Below, piece by piece: positions 1-9,519 of a stretch of 64,000 nucleotides of DNA (position 1 is the stretch's first letter; the number at the start of each line of letters is the position of its first letter). The notes under the pieces are model-generated. The model was not told the origin of the DNA, did not search any database, and saw only the letters and a list, made by a program, of their open reading frames with translations. Source of the stretch: Rebecca billardiae RCC1528 (Eukaryota; Haptophyta). Where the stretch lies: positions 1,302,001 through 1,366,000 of the forward strand of contig OZ251231.1 in assembly GCA_965240325.2 (NCBI GenBank), in the 5' to 3' direction. Position numbers and translations under genes: made by a program.

Positions 1-610
1 GCGGCGATCGCGGCAGCCCGTCGGGCGGCGGCGGCGGCGCGCCGCCGCCCTCCGCTCCGCCCTCCGACGCCGCCCTCCGACGCCGCCGCCTCCGATCCGC
101 CCCGCCGCCGCCGGGCGACTGCGCTCGGATGACGAACCGGCTGGGCGGCAGCGACCAGCCGCGTGGGCGGCGTGACGCGACGCGCTCTCCGCCGCTGACG
201 GAGGAGTTGACGGAGGTCGTGCGCGCGAGGTCGGCGGCGGTGTGCGCGGCGGCGCTGGGCGAGTGCGCCAGCCTCTCGGGCAGCACATGCCCCGCCGCGC
301 GCCCGCCGCCGCCCAGGCTCCCGCGCTCGGCCTCGCGCCGCACCGCCGCGCGGTCCGAGTGCAGACGCCTGTCGACCGGATAGGTCAGATTTGCGACGCA
401 GCCTGCGGAGAGGGTGGCGCATGCGGCGGGCTCGGCGGGGTCGAGCGCGCAGTGCGCGATCACCTCGAGCAGCAGCTGCGCCACCCCGTACGCGCGCAGC
501 ATCGGCGCGTCCGGTCGCATCACCCGTGCAGTCCGGTCGCCAGCAAGCCGCGGAGCCGCGGCGGCGGCGGCACGCGGGCGGCCGCCGCCGGCGAGGGTGA
601 GGACGGACAT
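1..610 (-). CDS. Partial ARM/HEAT-like protein, runs off left edge
   Basis: An uninterrupted minus-strand frame runs from an ATG at 608-610 to base 1, about 203 codons, with no stop before the edge. A second in-frame ATG lies at 518-520. Residues about 31-85 read as a helical repeat (leucine-rich helix containing AQLLLEVIAHCALDP, then a second helix ATLSAGCVANL), resembling one armadillo or HEAT unit. After that the protein becomes Gly/Ala/Arg/Ser-rich and disordered. The 3' end lies outside the window. The start could lie further upstream if there is a 5' exon. I do not recognise the family; the ARM assignment is an inference from helix pattern only. Confidence 0.45.
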   Translation of the reverse strand, partial: MSVLTLAGGGRPRAAAAAAPRLAGDRTARVMRPDAPMLRAYGVAQLLLEVIAHCALDPAEPAACATLSAGCVANLTYPVDRRLHSDRAAVRREAERGSLGGGGRAAGHVLPERLAHSPSAAAHTAADLARTTSVNSSVSGGERVASRRPRGWSLPPSRFVIRAQSPGGGGADRRRRRRRAASEGGAEGGGAPPPPPDGLPRSP

Positions 611-1705
611 GCCATTCGGCGCACCTCCCTCGACTGCGCCGCCACCATCGCCCTCGCTCCCTTCAGCCGCCTCCCCCGACGCCTCCGCCTCCGCCTCCGC
701 CGCACCGACGCCGCCGCACCCGCACTCCACGCAGACTCACGTGCCGGTGGCACTTTGCCGTTGGATCGTCGTCACCGAGCCGTCACGCGCAACTTTTCGC
801 GCCGATCATCAATATTGATCAGAGTCTGTCCAGGACAGCGTACACCCATTTGAATCAGAGAGCTCTTATTGATCGCAGATAGAGCACAAACGCGTCGATT
901 CATACCCGCATTGGCTTTGAATCAGTTGGCAATACGGGGTGAGGAATCTTGAATCACAACCGCGATTATTGACCTTTCCGCTCAGGCTGTCCAGGACACA
1001 CTCACCACACTATTCTAGCGCAGTTCTCTTAAGAGAAGAGGGATGCGTCTAATCTAAAACGCTGTTTTTCAGAAGCGCGTGAATCAAAGCTGACGACCCA
1101 ACCTATCGTTTCTATGGTTGGCGAGCTGTTTCAGGCTCTTACAATTCAGGCATCTTACTATGACGGAATGTTCTAACACACGGCTGGTGTTATGTGCTAT
1201 TCCACCCTGCATTCCCCTAAGTGTTACTATCGTTAAAATTAAGGGGCAGTACAAACGCAATCATTGCGGCAGCGATATCCACTCATACGCGGTGGCCACC
1301 TACCGAAAAATCCCCAAAATCCTGCGCGCATCCTCTTTTTGATTTTGCGGAGCACGTGCGCCGCCCCCCCCCCGGCTTTCGCTCACGCTCAGACCTTTCG
1401 GGGGGGGGGCCGTGCGCCATAATAAATAACTTATATTAGCTATGTATTTAAGCTGCTAGAATTTAATAGCCGTCGCGACGACTGACCGCCACGACTGTCA
1501 CATGACCTCACAAACTGCCCCTCATCAGTGCCTGAGGGACCCAACCACTGAGGCCAGCTGTCGCGCTTGCGCCACGGCGGCCACGGCGGCCTGCTCAGCC
1601 GCTCAGCTCAGCCGTCAATCACTCATCAGATAATCGTCACGGCGCGCGCACGGCTGCGCCAAGTCAGGCCCGCACGCGTGAGCAGCGTGGGCTCGCGGGT
1701 GACGC
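611..1705. other. Intergenic region, no gene seen
   Basis: This stretch separates two minus-strand genes and is clearly less GC-rich than they are, especially 850-1350. It holds two copies of the odd palindrome-like motif CTGTCCAGGACA (near 824 and 986). It also has a C10 tract (1364-1373) and a G10 tract (1400-1409) that could pair across a 26-nt loop. Short frames here have no coding character. Confidence 0.6.
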
Positions 1706-3190
1706 TTACCCCGCCGCCGCCTTCGGCGCGCCCTTCGCCCCGAGCAGCCGGCGCGCCGTCTCCTCGTGCAGCGCGTCGAGCGTCCCGAGGCACGCGTCGC
1801 GCAGCGCGCCGAGCTCTGCCGCGCCGAGCTCGGCGAGCGGCTCTGAGGCGAGGACGTCGCGCAGCAGCCGCGGCAGCTCGGACGCGGGCGGCAGAACGTC
1901 GCGCGGGCCCAGCCGGCCGGCGTACCGCCTGCTCCACGCCGCGAGCGCGTGCGACGGCAGCTCGTCCACGATGAGCCCGAGCTCGCGCTCAAAGTGGGCG
2001 TGCAGCTCAGCGGCGAGCTGCGCAACCCAGAAGGAGGGGCCGGCGGCGCGCGCGCGCGCGCGGCCCGCGGGCTGGGCGGGCGCGTGGTAGTCGATGGCGT
2101 TCTGCAGCATGTCGCGCACGTCGCGACGGAACTCGAGCAGCGACGTGTACGCCACGCCGCCCGCGCCGCGCGCCTTGCTCCGGATCTTGGGGATGTCGAG
2201 CAGCCGCTGCGACGTGATGCGCTGCTCGTACCCTGGCATCGGCGCCGACGAGATCGCAATCTCGATCGGCACCTCGAAGAGCGAGGCGGCGCCGTGCGGG
2301 CAGCGGCGCAGCGCGTCGAGGGCGGCGAGGCAGACGTCGGACAGCAGGATCCCCTGCACGTCGCGCATCGACTCGTCCAGCTCGAGCTGAAGCGCCGCCG
2401 CCGCACTCTCGCCAGTCGTCGGCGCGCAGATGACGGCCGGGCGGCGCGTGCGGCCGTGCTCGAGCGTGCCGACGCCGCCGCGCGAGACGTTGAGCTCTGC
2501 CATCACGAGCCGCGTCCACGGCGCGGCCGCGGCGGCGCGCGACGCCGCGTGCTCCGCGCCGCCCTCCACCGGCATCGCGTCGCCCAGCGCCGCGCGGCTC
2601 GGCCTGCGCGCGAGGCGGCGAAGCTCCGCGACCGCAGTGTCCGGCAGCGCGCCCTCACCCGGCAGAAGCCGCCGGCGCGTGCGGCGGAGGAAGAAGTCGC
2701 AGACGGGCGCGTCGGCGTACGCGAGCGCGGCGCGTGCCGCGCGCGCGCCCGACGAGTGCGCGCCCGCCGACTTGCGCTTGCCCTCGGCGGCCGCCGCGCC
2801 GCTGCCGTGCACGCCACTGTCGAGCGTGCGCACGAGCTTGCCGAGCGTGAGCACGAGCTGCTGGAGCAGCTGGCCGGGCTCGCAGCCGGCGATCGAGCTG
2901 CTGGAGCGCGTCGTCGCCAGCACGCCCTGCACCCAGATCGGCCGCTCGTGCTTCCACCACTTGGGCAGCGTGCGCCGCTTGATCGACTTCTCGAGCTGGA
3001 GCGCGCAGTGCGCGAGCGCCGCGGGCGAGTCTGCCTCCTTGAGGCTCGCCCTGTACCGGTACTGGCCCTCGCGGAGCCACGATGTCGCAGTCGCATCGTG
3101 AGGCAGCTCGTCCACCAGGGCGAAGAGCTGCTCGCGCAGCTCCTCGAGCAGGCGCGCCTCGTCGACGTTCACCTCGTCGTCGGCACCCAT
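1706..3190 (-). CDS. Bromodomain-like protein
   Basis: The ATG at 3188-3190 opens a 494-residue frame ending at TAA 1706-1708. Residues about 325-370 match the end of a bromodomain: a D-I-x-x-I-x-x-K element, an aromatic Y-T-S-L, then EFRRDVRDMLQNAIDYH, the family's F-x-x-D-V-x-x-M-x-x-N-A-x-x-Y-x helix with the acetyl-lysine-reading Asn. The N-terminal part has a Trp-rich segment (PKWWKHERPIW, about residues 80-92) followed by helices, which I cannot assign. This suggests a chromatin reader (inference). The stop codon overlaps a canonical donor (GGGTAAGC), so a spliced version could run into a short last exon near 1626-1660. The frame extends 46 codons upstream of the chosen ATG, but that segment looks untranslated. 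Confidence 0.6.
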   Translation of the reverse strand: MGADDEVNVDEARLLEELREQLFALVDELPHDATATSWLREGQYRYRASLKEADSPAALAHCALQLEKSIKRRTLPKWWKHERPIWVQGVLATTRSSSSIAGCEPGQLLQQLVLTLGKLVRTLDSGVHGSGAAAAEGKRKSAGAHSSGARAARAALAYADAPVCDFFLRRTRRRLLPGEGALPDTAVAELRRLARRPSRAALGDAMPVEGGAEHAASRAAAAAPWTRLVMAELNVSRGGVGTLEHGRTRRPAVICAPTTGESAAAALQLELDESMRDVQGILLSDVCLAALDALRRCPHGAASLFEVPIEIAISSAPMPGYEQRITSQRLLDIPKIRSKARGAGGVAYTSLLEFRRDVRDMLQNAIDYHAPAQPAGRARARAAGPSFWVAQLAAELHAHFERELGLIVDELPSHALAAWSRRYAGRLGPRDVLPPASELPRLLRDVLASEPLAELGAAELGALRDACLGTLDALHEETARRLLGAKGAPKAAAG

Positions 3191-3694
3191 GGTTGCCGCG
3201 CCGACGACGGGCGGGACACGGGCTCGCCCGCGCACAGAAATCGACGAGACGACGACGGAAATCGTCGGGGTTCTTTTTCGGCAGGCGAGATTGACGCCCG
3301 CCAACGGTGTCATTGTCATACACGACACTGCACAAAGACTGTTTGCTGATGTATTTTAACCAGAAGAATAGGCGGAGATAGAAAAAAGCGCGTTTTTATC
3401 GGTTTTATTATCTTTTCGAAAACTGCCTTGGAATCCACCGAGCAGCCCCCATCGTGTTGCTGGGAGAGCGCGGGTTGGGGCCAGCTCGTCGCGGCGGAGC
3501 TCTCCGCGTCGAGAGAGCGGAGCGATGTCCTCCGCGTCGCCATCGCAGCCTGGTGCGTGCGTGCGCCCTGCCGAGTAGCTCGTCGCCCTTGCGCGCCCGT
3601 GCACGCCGCGCCCGTGCGCCCGTGCGCCTGGCTCATCCCGCCTCGCTCGGCGCGCACCGTGCCGCGTGTGCATGCAGCGCTGCGAGGGGGTTTC

Positions 3695-5273
3695 ATGCCC
3701 AAGGGCAACGATCTTCACCACGCGAGGATGACCCTCGGTGAGGCACACGCGTGGTGCATGGCGCACGACGAGTGCCGCGGCTTCACATACCACGCGTCCG
3801 AACCGGCGCCGCTGGACTCGGTCTACGTGTGGTTCAAGAGCACAGACAAGGTGGTGGCAGGTGCGGGGTGGTACTCGTACGTGAAAGGTGCGCGCCGCGC
3901 GGCGCGCATGCACGGCCGCGCCTTTCTGCCCCCACCCCTTCCGCGCGCGCGCGCGCTGCCACCGGCGCCTGCTCACCGCCGCGAGCGCGCGTGCGGCGGG
4001 CGCGCGGCGCGCGCAGCCGGGGGCGCGGGGGCGGGGACGGGGGACGGCGCGCCAGCGCTCGTGCGCGCGGGCTCGGACAAGCCGTCGGGGGCGCCGAAGC
4101 TCGGCTCGCTGTCGCTCTCGAGCATGTTCTCGAGCAGTCACGGCAGATCTCAGCAGGGCGCGCAGCAGCCGCCGCCGCCCGCGAGCGCGGCACTCGCCCT
4201 GCTCACGCGCAAGCCGTTGCACTTTGAGTGGTGGCTGCGGTATCACATGCAGCTGGGCATCTGCCACTTCTTCATACACGTGGAGGACACGCCCGAGCTG
4301 CTGCCGCTGCTCGCGAGCGAGCCGTACAGGGGGGTGGTCACGATCAGCCAGAAGGGCGACGCCTCGCACTTCAAAGACAACTACTGGACACTGCAGGATC
4401 GGCAGCGCGCGCACGTCAACACGTCGCTCGCACGCGCGCGCGAGATGGGGATCGAGTGGCTGTTCCACGTGGACGACGACGAGCTGATCTGGCTGGACAA
4501 GCCGTTCGCCGAGGTCGTCGCGGCGGCGCCGAAGGGCACGACCAACATCACCTTCAGCAACCTCGAGGCGATCCCAACCACCGTCGAGCCTGTCAACTAC
4601 TTCGAGCACATCCACAGCTTCACGAAGAAGCGGATGCTGGCGTACGTGAACGGCAAGCCGGTCGGCCGCACGGTGCCGGAGACCAAGCTGGACGGGCCGC
4701 ACCGCTTCTGTGCGTGCCGGCGTGCGGCGCGGCGCGGCGCTGCGCGGCGCGGCGCCGCGCGCGCGCGCGCTCACGCCGCGACGCGCTGCTCGTTGCCCGC
4801 CGCCCATGGCCTGCCTTCCTCCGCGCGCGCGCGCGCGCGCAGGCGGGCCGTCGTACGCGGTGCCGGCGACCGACGGCGCGATCCTGCACTACGAGAGCTG
4901 CGACTTCAACCAGTGGTGCGCCAAATTCCGCAACCAGGTCGACTGCACGCCCGAGCGGAAGCAGTCGATCCCATTCCCGTACTATCGCGACTCGATCAGT
5001 TTGTTCCAGGAGTACAACGACCCTCAGAAGCACATGCAGCAGTGGCTTGACTTCTACAGGCGGCGGAAGATCGAGCACTACAACACGGCCGAGATCCGGG
5101 CGGCGGCGCGGCACATCACCAAGATGGAGCGGCCGCGGATGATTGACGCGCCCGCGGGCGCGGACGCGGCGCGCAGACAGCACGACGGCGGCGGCGCGCC
5201 GACTGAGGCGAGGGGTGTGGGCGCGCACCACGCGGCGGCGCTAGCGGGCCAAAGCGCGCAGGGGAATCCATGA
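3695..5273 (+). CDS. GT92 (DUF23)-like glycosyltransferase with apple-like N-terminus
   Basis: Predicted exons are 3695-3887, 4017-4709 and 4843-5273, giving 438 residues from the first ATG. Donors are AAAG|GTGCGC and TTCT|GTGCGT; both acceptors end in CAG. The N-terminal 65 residues (GNDL, EAHAWC, ECRGFTYH) look like a PAN/apple-type carbohydrate-binding fold. The catalytic part from about residue 124 has the GT92/GT2-like signature: WWLRYHMQLGICHFFIH, then the metal-binding acidic motif VDDDELIW near 217. It should add a sugar to glycoproteins or surface polysaccharide in the Golgi (family knowledge). The domain begins slightly upstream of the ATG and no signal peptide is visible, so a 5' exon is probably missing; a CAG acceptor at 3675-3677 is a candidate. 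Intron 1 is 129 nt with no stop, so its retention would keep the frame. Confidence 0.75.
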
Positions 5274-5743
5274 GCGGTCGCATCGGGCTGGCCGCGGTCC
5301 GTGAGGCGTGAGGCTTGACGCGGGCATCGTCAGCGGGGCGCCGTCGCGCCGACGGGGCCGGGCGGCGCATGGCGCTGCCGCGCTGCCGCCCGCTGCCTGA
5401 ACGGACTGCGGGCACTGCGGCGACCCGCGGCCTCGGCGGGCCGTTCCGATGGCAGGAGCCTTCAAACGGTCTGTCTTAGACTAGCTTAGTCAGGAAGCCA
5501 TGCCCGGAGTAGTACTAAGTACTACGGTTCAGGCTGACACATTGAGTGCCGCACTACCAGGATACAGTCCATAGTAGTATATATGCCGATATGGGGGTAA
5601 ATCGTGTAATAAGGGGCATCCGTCATCCGAGGCAGAGCGCAAAATCCGGCGTCGGACCAAGCTGGAAGTCCGGGGCGAAAGATCGCCCAGTAGCCCGCCG
5701 CTCCGCACGCCGGGGGCCGCCGCGGGCGCGCGCGTCCAGCAGC
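5274..5743. other. Intergenic region upstream of MRE11
   Basis: No gene is seen. The region includes a perfect 17-nt palindrome (GTAGTACT, A, AGTACTAC at 5509-5525) and a short AT-rich patch (TAGTATATATGCC) near 5573-5587 that could hold the core promoter of the following gene. Confidence 0.5.
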
Positions 5744-7941
5744 ATGTCAGGCCCTGGGGCGCCAGATCCCGAGTCGACGTTCAAGATCATGGTCGCCAGC
5801 GACATCCACCTCGGCTACATGGAGAAGGACCCCGTCCGCGGCAACGACTCGTTCCTCGCCTTCGAGGAGGTGCTCCGCCTCGCCAAGGAGAAGGACGTGC
5901 GCGCGGCACCGTGCGTTGGCCGAGCGCGCGGCGTGGCCCGGAGTGCGTGTGCGCGCGCGTGCGCGGCTGCGGGCGCGTGAAGGGCGTGCACCCGCGCACA
6001 CTGCCATCCACGCCTCGCCTGCGCGCCAGGCTGACTTCATCCTGCTCGGCGGCGACCTCTTCCACGACAACAAGCCGTCGCGCAAGACTCTGCAGCGGTG
6101 CATGGAGCTGCTGCGCGACCACTGCCTCGGGCCGAAGGAGGTGCTGTTCACGATCACCTCGGACCAGCAGAGCAACTTCCACGACAAGTCCGCGCCGCTT
6201 GCGACCCGCGGCTCGCGCGCGCCACACCGCGCCCAGCGTGCGCGCACGCGCGCGCGCGCATCTCGGCGCGCCGGCTGAGCGCGCATGCGCTGCGCACGGC
6301 GCGGCGCGCAGGCACGGCGTGGCCAACTACGAGGACCCGAACTACAACGTGGAGATGCCGGTCTTCTCGATCCACGGGAACCACGACGACCCCGCCGGGG
6401 TGTGTGCGCGCGCGCGCGCGCGCCCGCCCGCGTGGCCGATGCCAGGCGTCCGCGCGCGCGATTCGCGGCTGACAAGGCCTCACGCTCGGCTGCCCGCCGC
6501 TCGGCCGCGCGGACGCGCGGACGCGCGGACGCGCGCGCGCAGGACGGCGGGCTGGCGGCGCTGGACGTGCTGAGCACGGCGAACCTGCTCAACTACTTTG
6601 GGCGCGCGCAGGCGGTGAGCGACATCCAGCTCGCGCCCATCCTGATGGAGAAGGGATCGACGAAGCTGGCGATCTACGGGCTCGGCCACATCCGCGACGA
6701 GCGGCTGCACCGCGTGTTCGCCGAGCACAAGGTGAGCTTCCTCCGCCCCGCGGAGGACCGGGACGAGTGGTTCAACATCTGCTGCGTGCACCAGAACCGG
6801 CCTGTGCGCGGCGCGACGGCGGGGCCGGCGAAGGGCTACCTCAAGGAGTCCTTCCTCCCGTCGTTCCTCGACCTCGTACTCTGGGGCCATGAGCACGCGT
6901 GCATGCTGCAGGGCGGGATGGCCGCGCTCGCGCAGTCGGCCGCGGGCTCGTTCACCGTGCTGCAGCCCGGCTCGACGATCGCCACGTCGCTCTCCGCGCC
7001 CGAGGCGACGCCCAAGCACGTGGCGATGCTCCACGTCTGCGGCGAGTCGTGGATGATGGAGCCGATCCGGCTGACAGCCGTGCGTCCGTTTCAGTATGCG
7101 GAGCTCAGCCTGCGCTCGCTGCCGCGCGTGCCTCGCACGGAGGAGGAGCTGCTGGCGACGCTGTGCCAGAAGGTGGAGGAGCTGATCGCGAAGGCGGCGG
7201 AGGAGGCGCCGGAGAACCCGCTGCAGGAGGGCTCCGAGAAGCTGCGCTGCCCGCTCATCCGCCTCCGCGTCGAGTACACCGACTCGCTCACGTGCAACCC
7301 GCAGCGGTTCGGCGCCAAGTTCGTCGGCCGCGTCGCCAACCCGACCGAGCTGCTGCTGTTCCACCGGCGTGCGCCGAAGCGGGCCAAGGGCGCGGTGGCG
7401 GAGGGCGAGGAGGAGGAGGACGAGCTGGAGGAGGGCGCGCTGCCCGGGTACGGCCAGCACGCCCTGCGGCAGGAGACCTCCGCCATCGAGGACCTCGTCG
7501 GCGAGCTGCTGCGCGAGTCCGGAGATTCTCTGCGTGTTCTCAAGATCAACGAGCTCAACGAGGCGGTGCACGAGTACGTGCACAAGGAGACCACCTCCGC
7601 CATCCGCGCGTTCGTCGAGGGCGCGATGGAGAAGACGAACGTCGCGCTCAACTCGAGCGAGCAGCTCGTCGAGGACCTCAAGGGGAAGGAGGCCAAGGAG
7701 CGCTCGCGCGTCGTCGGCGAGATGCTGCGCGGACGCGGCGGCGCGGCGGGCTCGGCCGCGAGGCGCGGCGCGGCCGACGCCGACGCCGACGACGGCGCGG
7801 ACCCAATCGAGGACGAGGAGGAGGAGCGCGCTGGCGGCGCGAAGGGCGGCGGGGCGCGCGCGAAGGGCAAGGCGCCGGCGAGCAGCCGTGCCAAGGCCGC
7901 CGCACCGCCCGCCAAGCGCGCGCGCAACGCGAGCGCCATGC

Positions 7942-8011
<70 letters not shown>

Positions 8012-8689
8012 TGGCGGCGGCGGCCGCGGCGGCGGCGCGCGCTCGGCGGCACGGCCTGCCGCCGCCGCCGCGGCCGGGCGCGGGCGTGGGCGCGGGCGCG
8101 GCGCGGCGCGCGGGCGCGGGGCAGGCCGCGCGGCGCCCGCGTCCGCCGCGACCGGCCGCGGCGCCGGCCGCGGCGCCGCGGCGGCAGGCGGCAAGCAGCT
8201 GCCTCTCGCCTTTCCGCCCGCGCGATCGAACGCGCGCTCGCAGCGCACGGCGGGCACCGGCGCCAACACGGTCGACTTGCTCGACGCGGACGAGGACGAG
8301 GACGAGGCGGACGACGCGATGGTCGGGCGCGCCGCCAGCCGCGGCCAGTCCCAGCGCAAGCGACCAGCCGCGCCGGCGGCTGGGGCGCGCTCCAAATCGC
8401 GCGCTGTCGGATCAAGGGCAACGGTGCGCGCGCGCGCGACGCGCGCCCTCCTGTCGTCAGCGCCTCAGCGCCACCGCTCGCGAGTCACGATCCCGTGTCC
8501 CCTTCGCGGATCGCGGACGGCCCTGCGCGTCTTGCTGCGTGCGCGCAGGGAAGGACGGCGCACCTCGACGACGAGTTCGACGACGGCGGCGACATCTTTG
8601 GCGACGACGACGACGACGACGACGCTGCCGATGCGCAGCCGGCAAACACGCACGCGAACACGGCGCAGTGGGGCCAACGGCGGCGTTGA
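5744..8689 (+). CDS. MRE11: MRE11 double-strand-break repair nuclease
   Basis: Exons are 5744-5896, 6030-6187, 6312-6399, 6543-8423 and 8549-8689. All phases agree and give 806 residues. The calcineurin-like phosphoesterase motifs are in order: SDIHLGY (Asp20, His22), GGDLFHDN (Asp60), GNHDD (about 126-130), CCVHQNR (about 214) and WGHEH (about 247-251). These bind the two Mn ions of the MRE11 nuclease. The capping region ([12 protein letters not shown]) is also conserved. MRE11 works with RAD50 and NBS1 in the nucleus to process DNA breaks (family knowledge). The C-terminal 300 residues are low complexity: an Asp run at about 601-623 (7946-8011), Gly/Arg-rich stretches, and an acidic FDDGGDIF tail encoded by the last exon. 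All four introns are 125-143 bp, begin GT and end in CAG. The ATG at 5744 is chosen because families start shortly before the first motif. Confidence 0.95.
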
Positions 8690-9519
8690 CGCGAGTGCCG
8701 AGCCCGAGGCCGAGTGGCGAGCCCAATCGGCCAAGTTTCGTGCTGCGAGACGTACTCGCGTAGCGTCCCGCTCTGACGTGCGCGCTGATGTCCAGCAGAT
8801 GATGATGACGAGGCACCTTCGGCAACGGTGACGTCGTATAACGATTAACGTTATAGCAGCATCGTCCGTAATATTTAACACAGCCCATTATTGAATACCC
8901 CGGCGGCGGACTGCGCCGGCGCCGGCGCCTGCGGACCCTGCGCGTCTGTCACGTGGCGGCTGGCATCGCCGCATCGCGTGCGACTCACTGATGCGAGTGA
9001 TGTCGTCATCGTCATCAGTGTCACCGGGCCACTCCGGAGCCGCCAGCCGGACGTCTCCGGGACCGGAGGTCGAATGCTGGTGCCAAAGAGGCGCACGCAG
9101 CCTCAGCCGAGTCCGCCGCCGCCGCCCAATCGCGTGATGGCTGCCAGCCTGAGGCTGGAGCCTCTCGCGATCGGATGCCGCCAGGCGATGCGAGCACGAA
9201 CTCCCGCCGGGCGCAGCCGCAGCCGCCAGCAGTCGGTGCCGGCGGCCGATCCATGACGAGGGTGCGTCATCATTGATCATCACCGAAGCGAGAGGCTGGC
9301 AGGTGTTGGTGGCCGCCGCACACGTCGTCGTACCAGCAGCACCGCCCGTCGATGGCGTCGTGATGTACGCATCGTTGTACCGTGGTCTGGTACAGTAGTC
9401 GTACAGCAACCACGGCAAGGCCGTGACTTCGCCGGAGTTGGCAGCAGCAGCGCGATCGGTCGCGGCCGCACCGGGCGGCAGCACGCGGGCGCCGGCTGTG
9501 CGCGCGCGCGCGCCGCGCC
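8690..9519. other. Convergent intergenic region, no gene seen
   Basis: This separates the 3' ends of MRE11 (+) and the ETF-QO gene (-). Open frames exist on both strands but have no recognisable domains and no consistent codon character. A 7-bp inverted repeat (TATAACG ... CGTTATA) near 8835-8855 is the only structure noted. Transcript ends of both genes should lie here. Confidence 0.5.
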
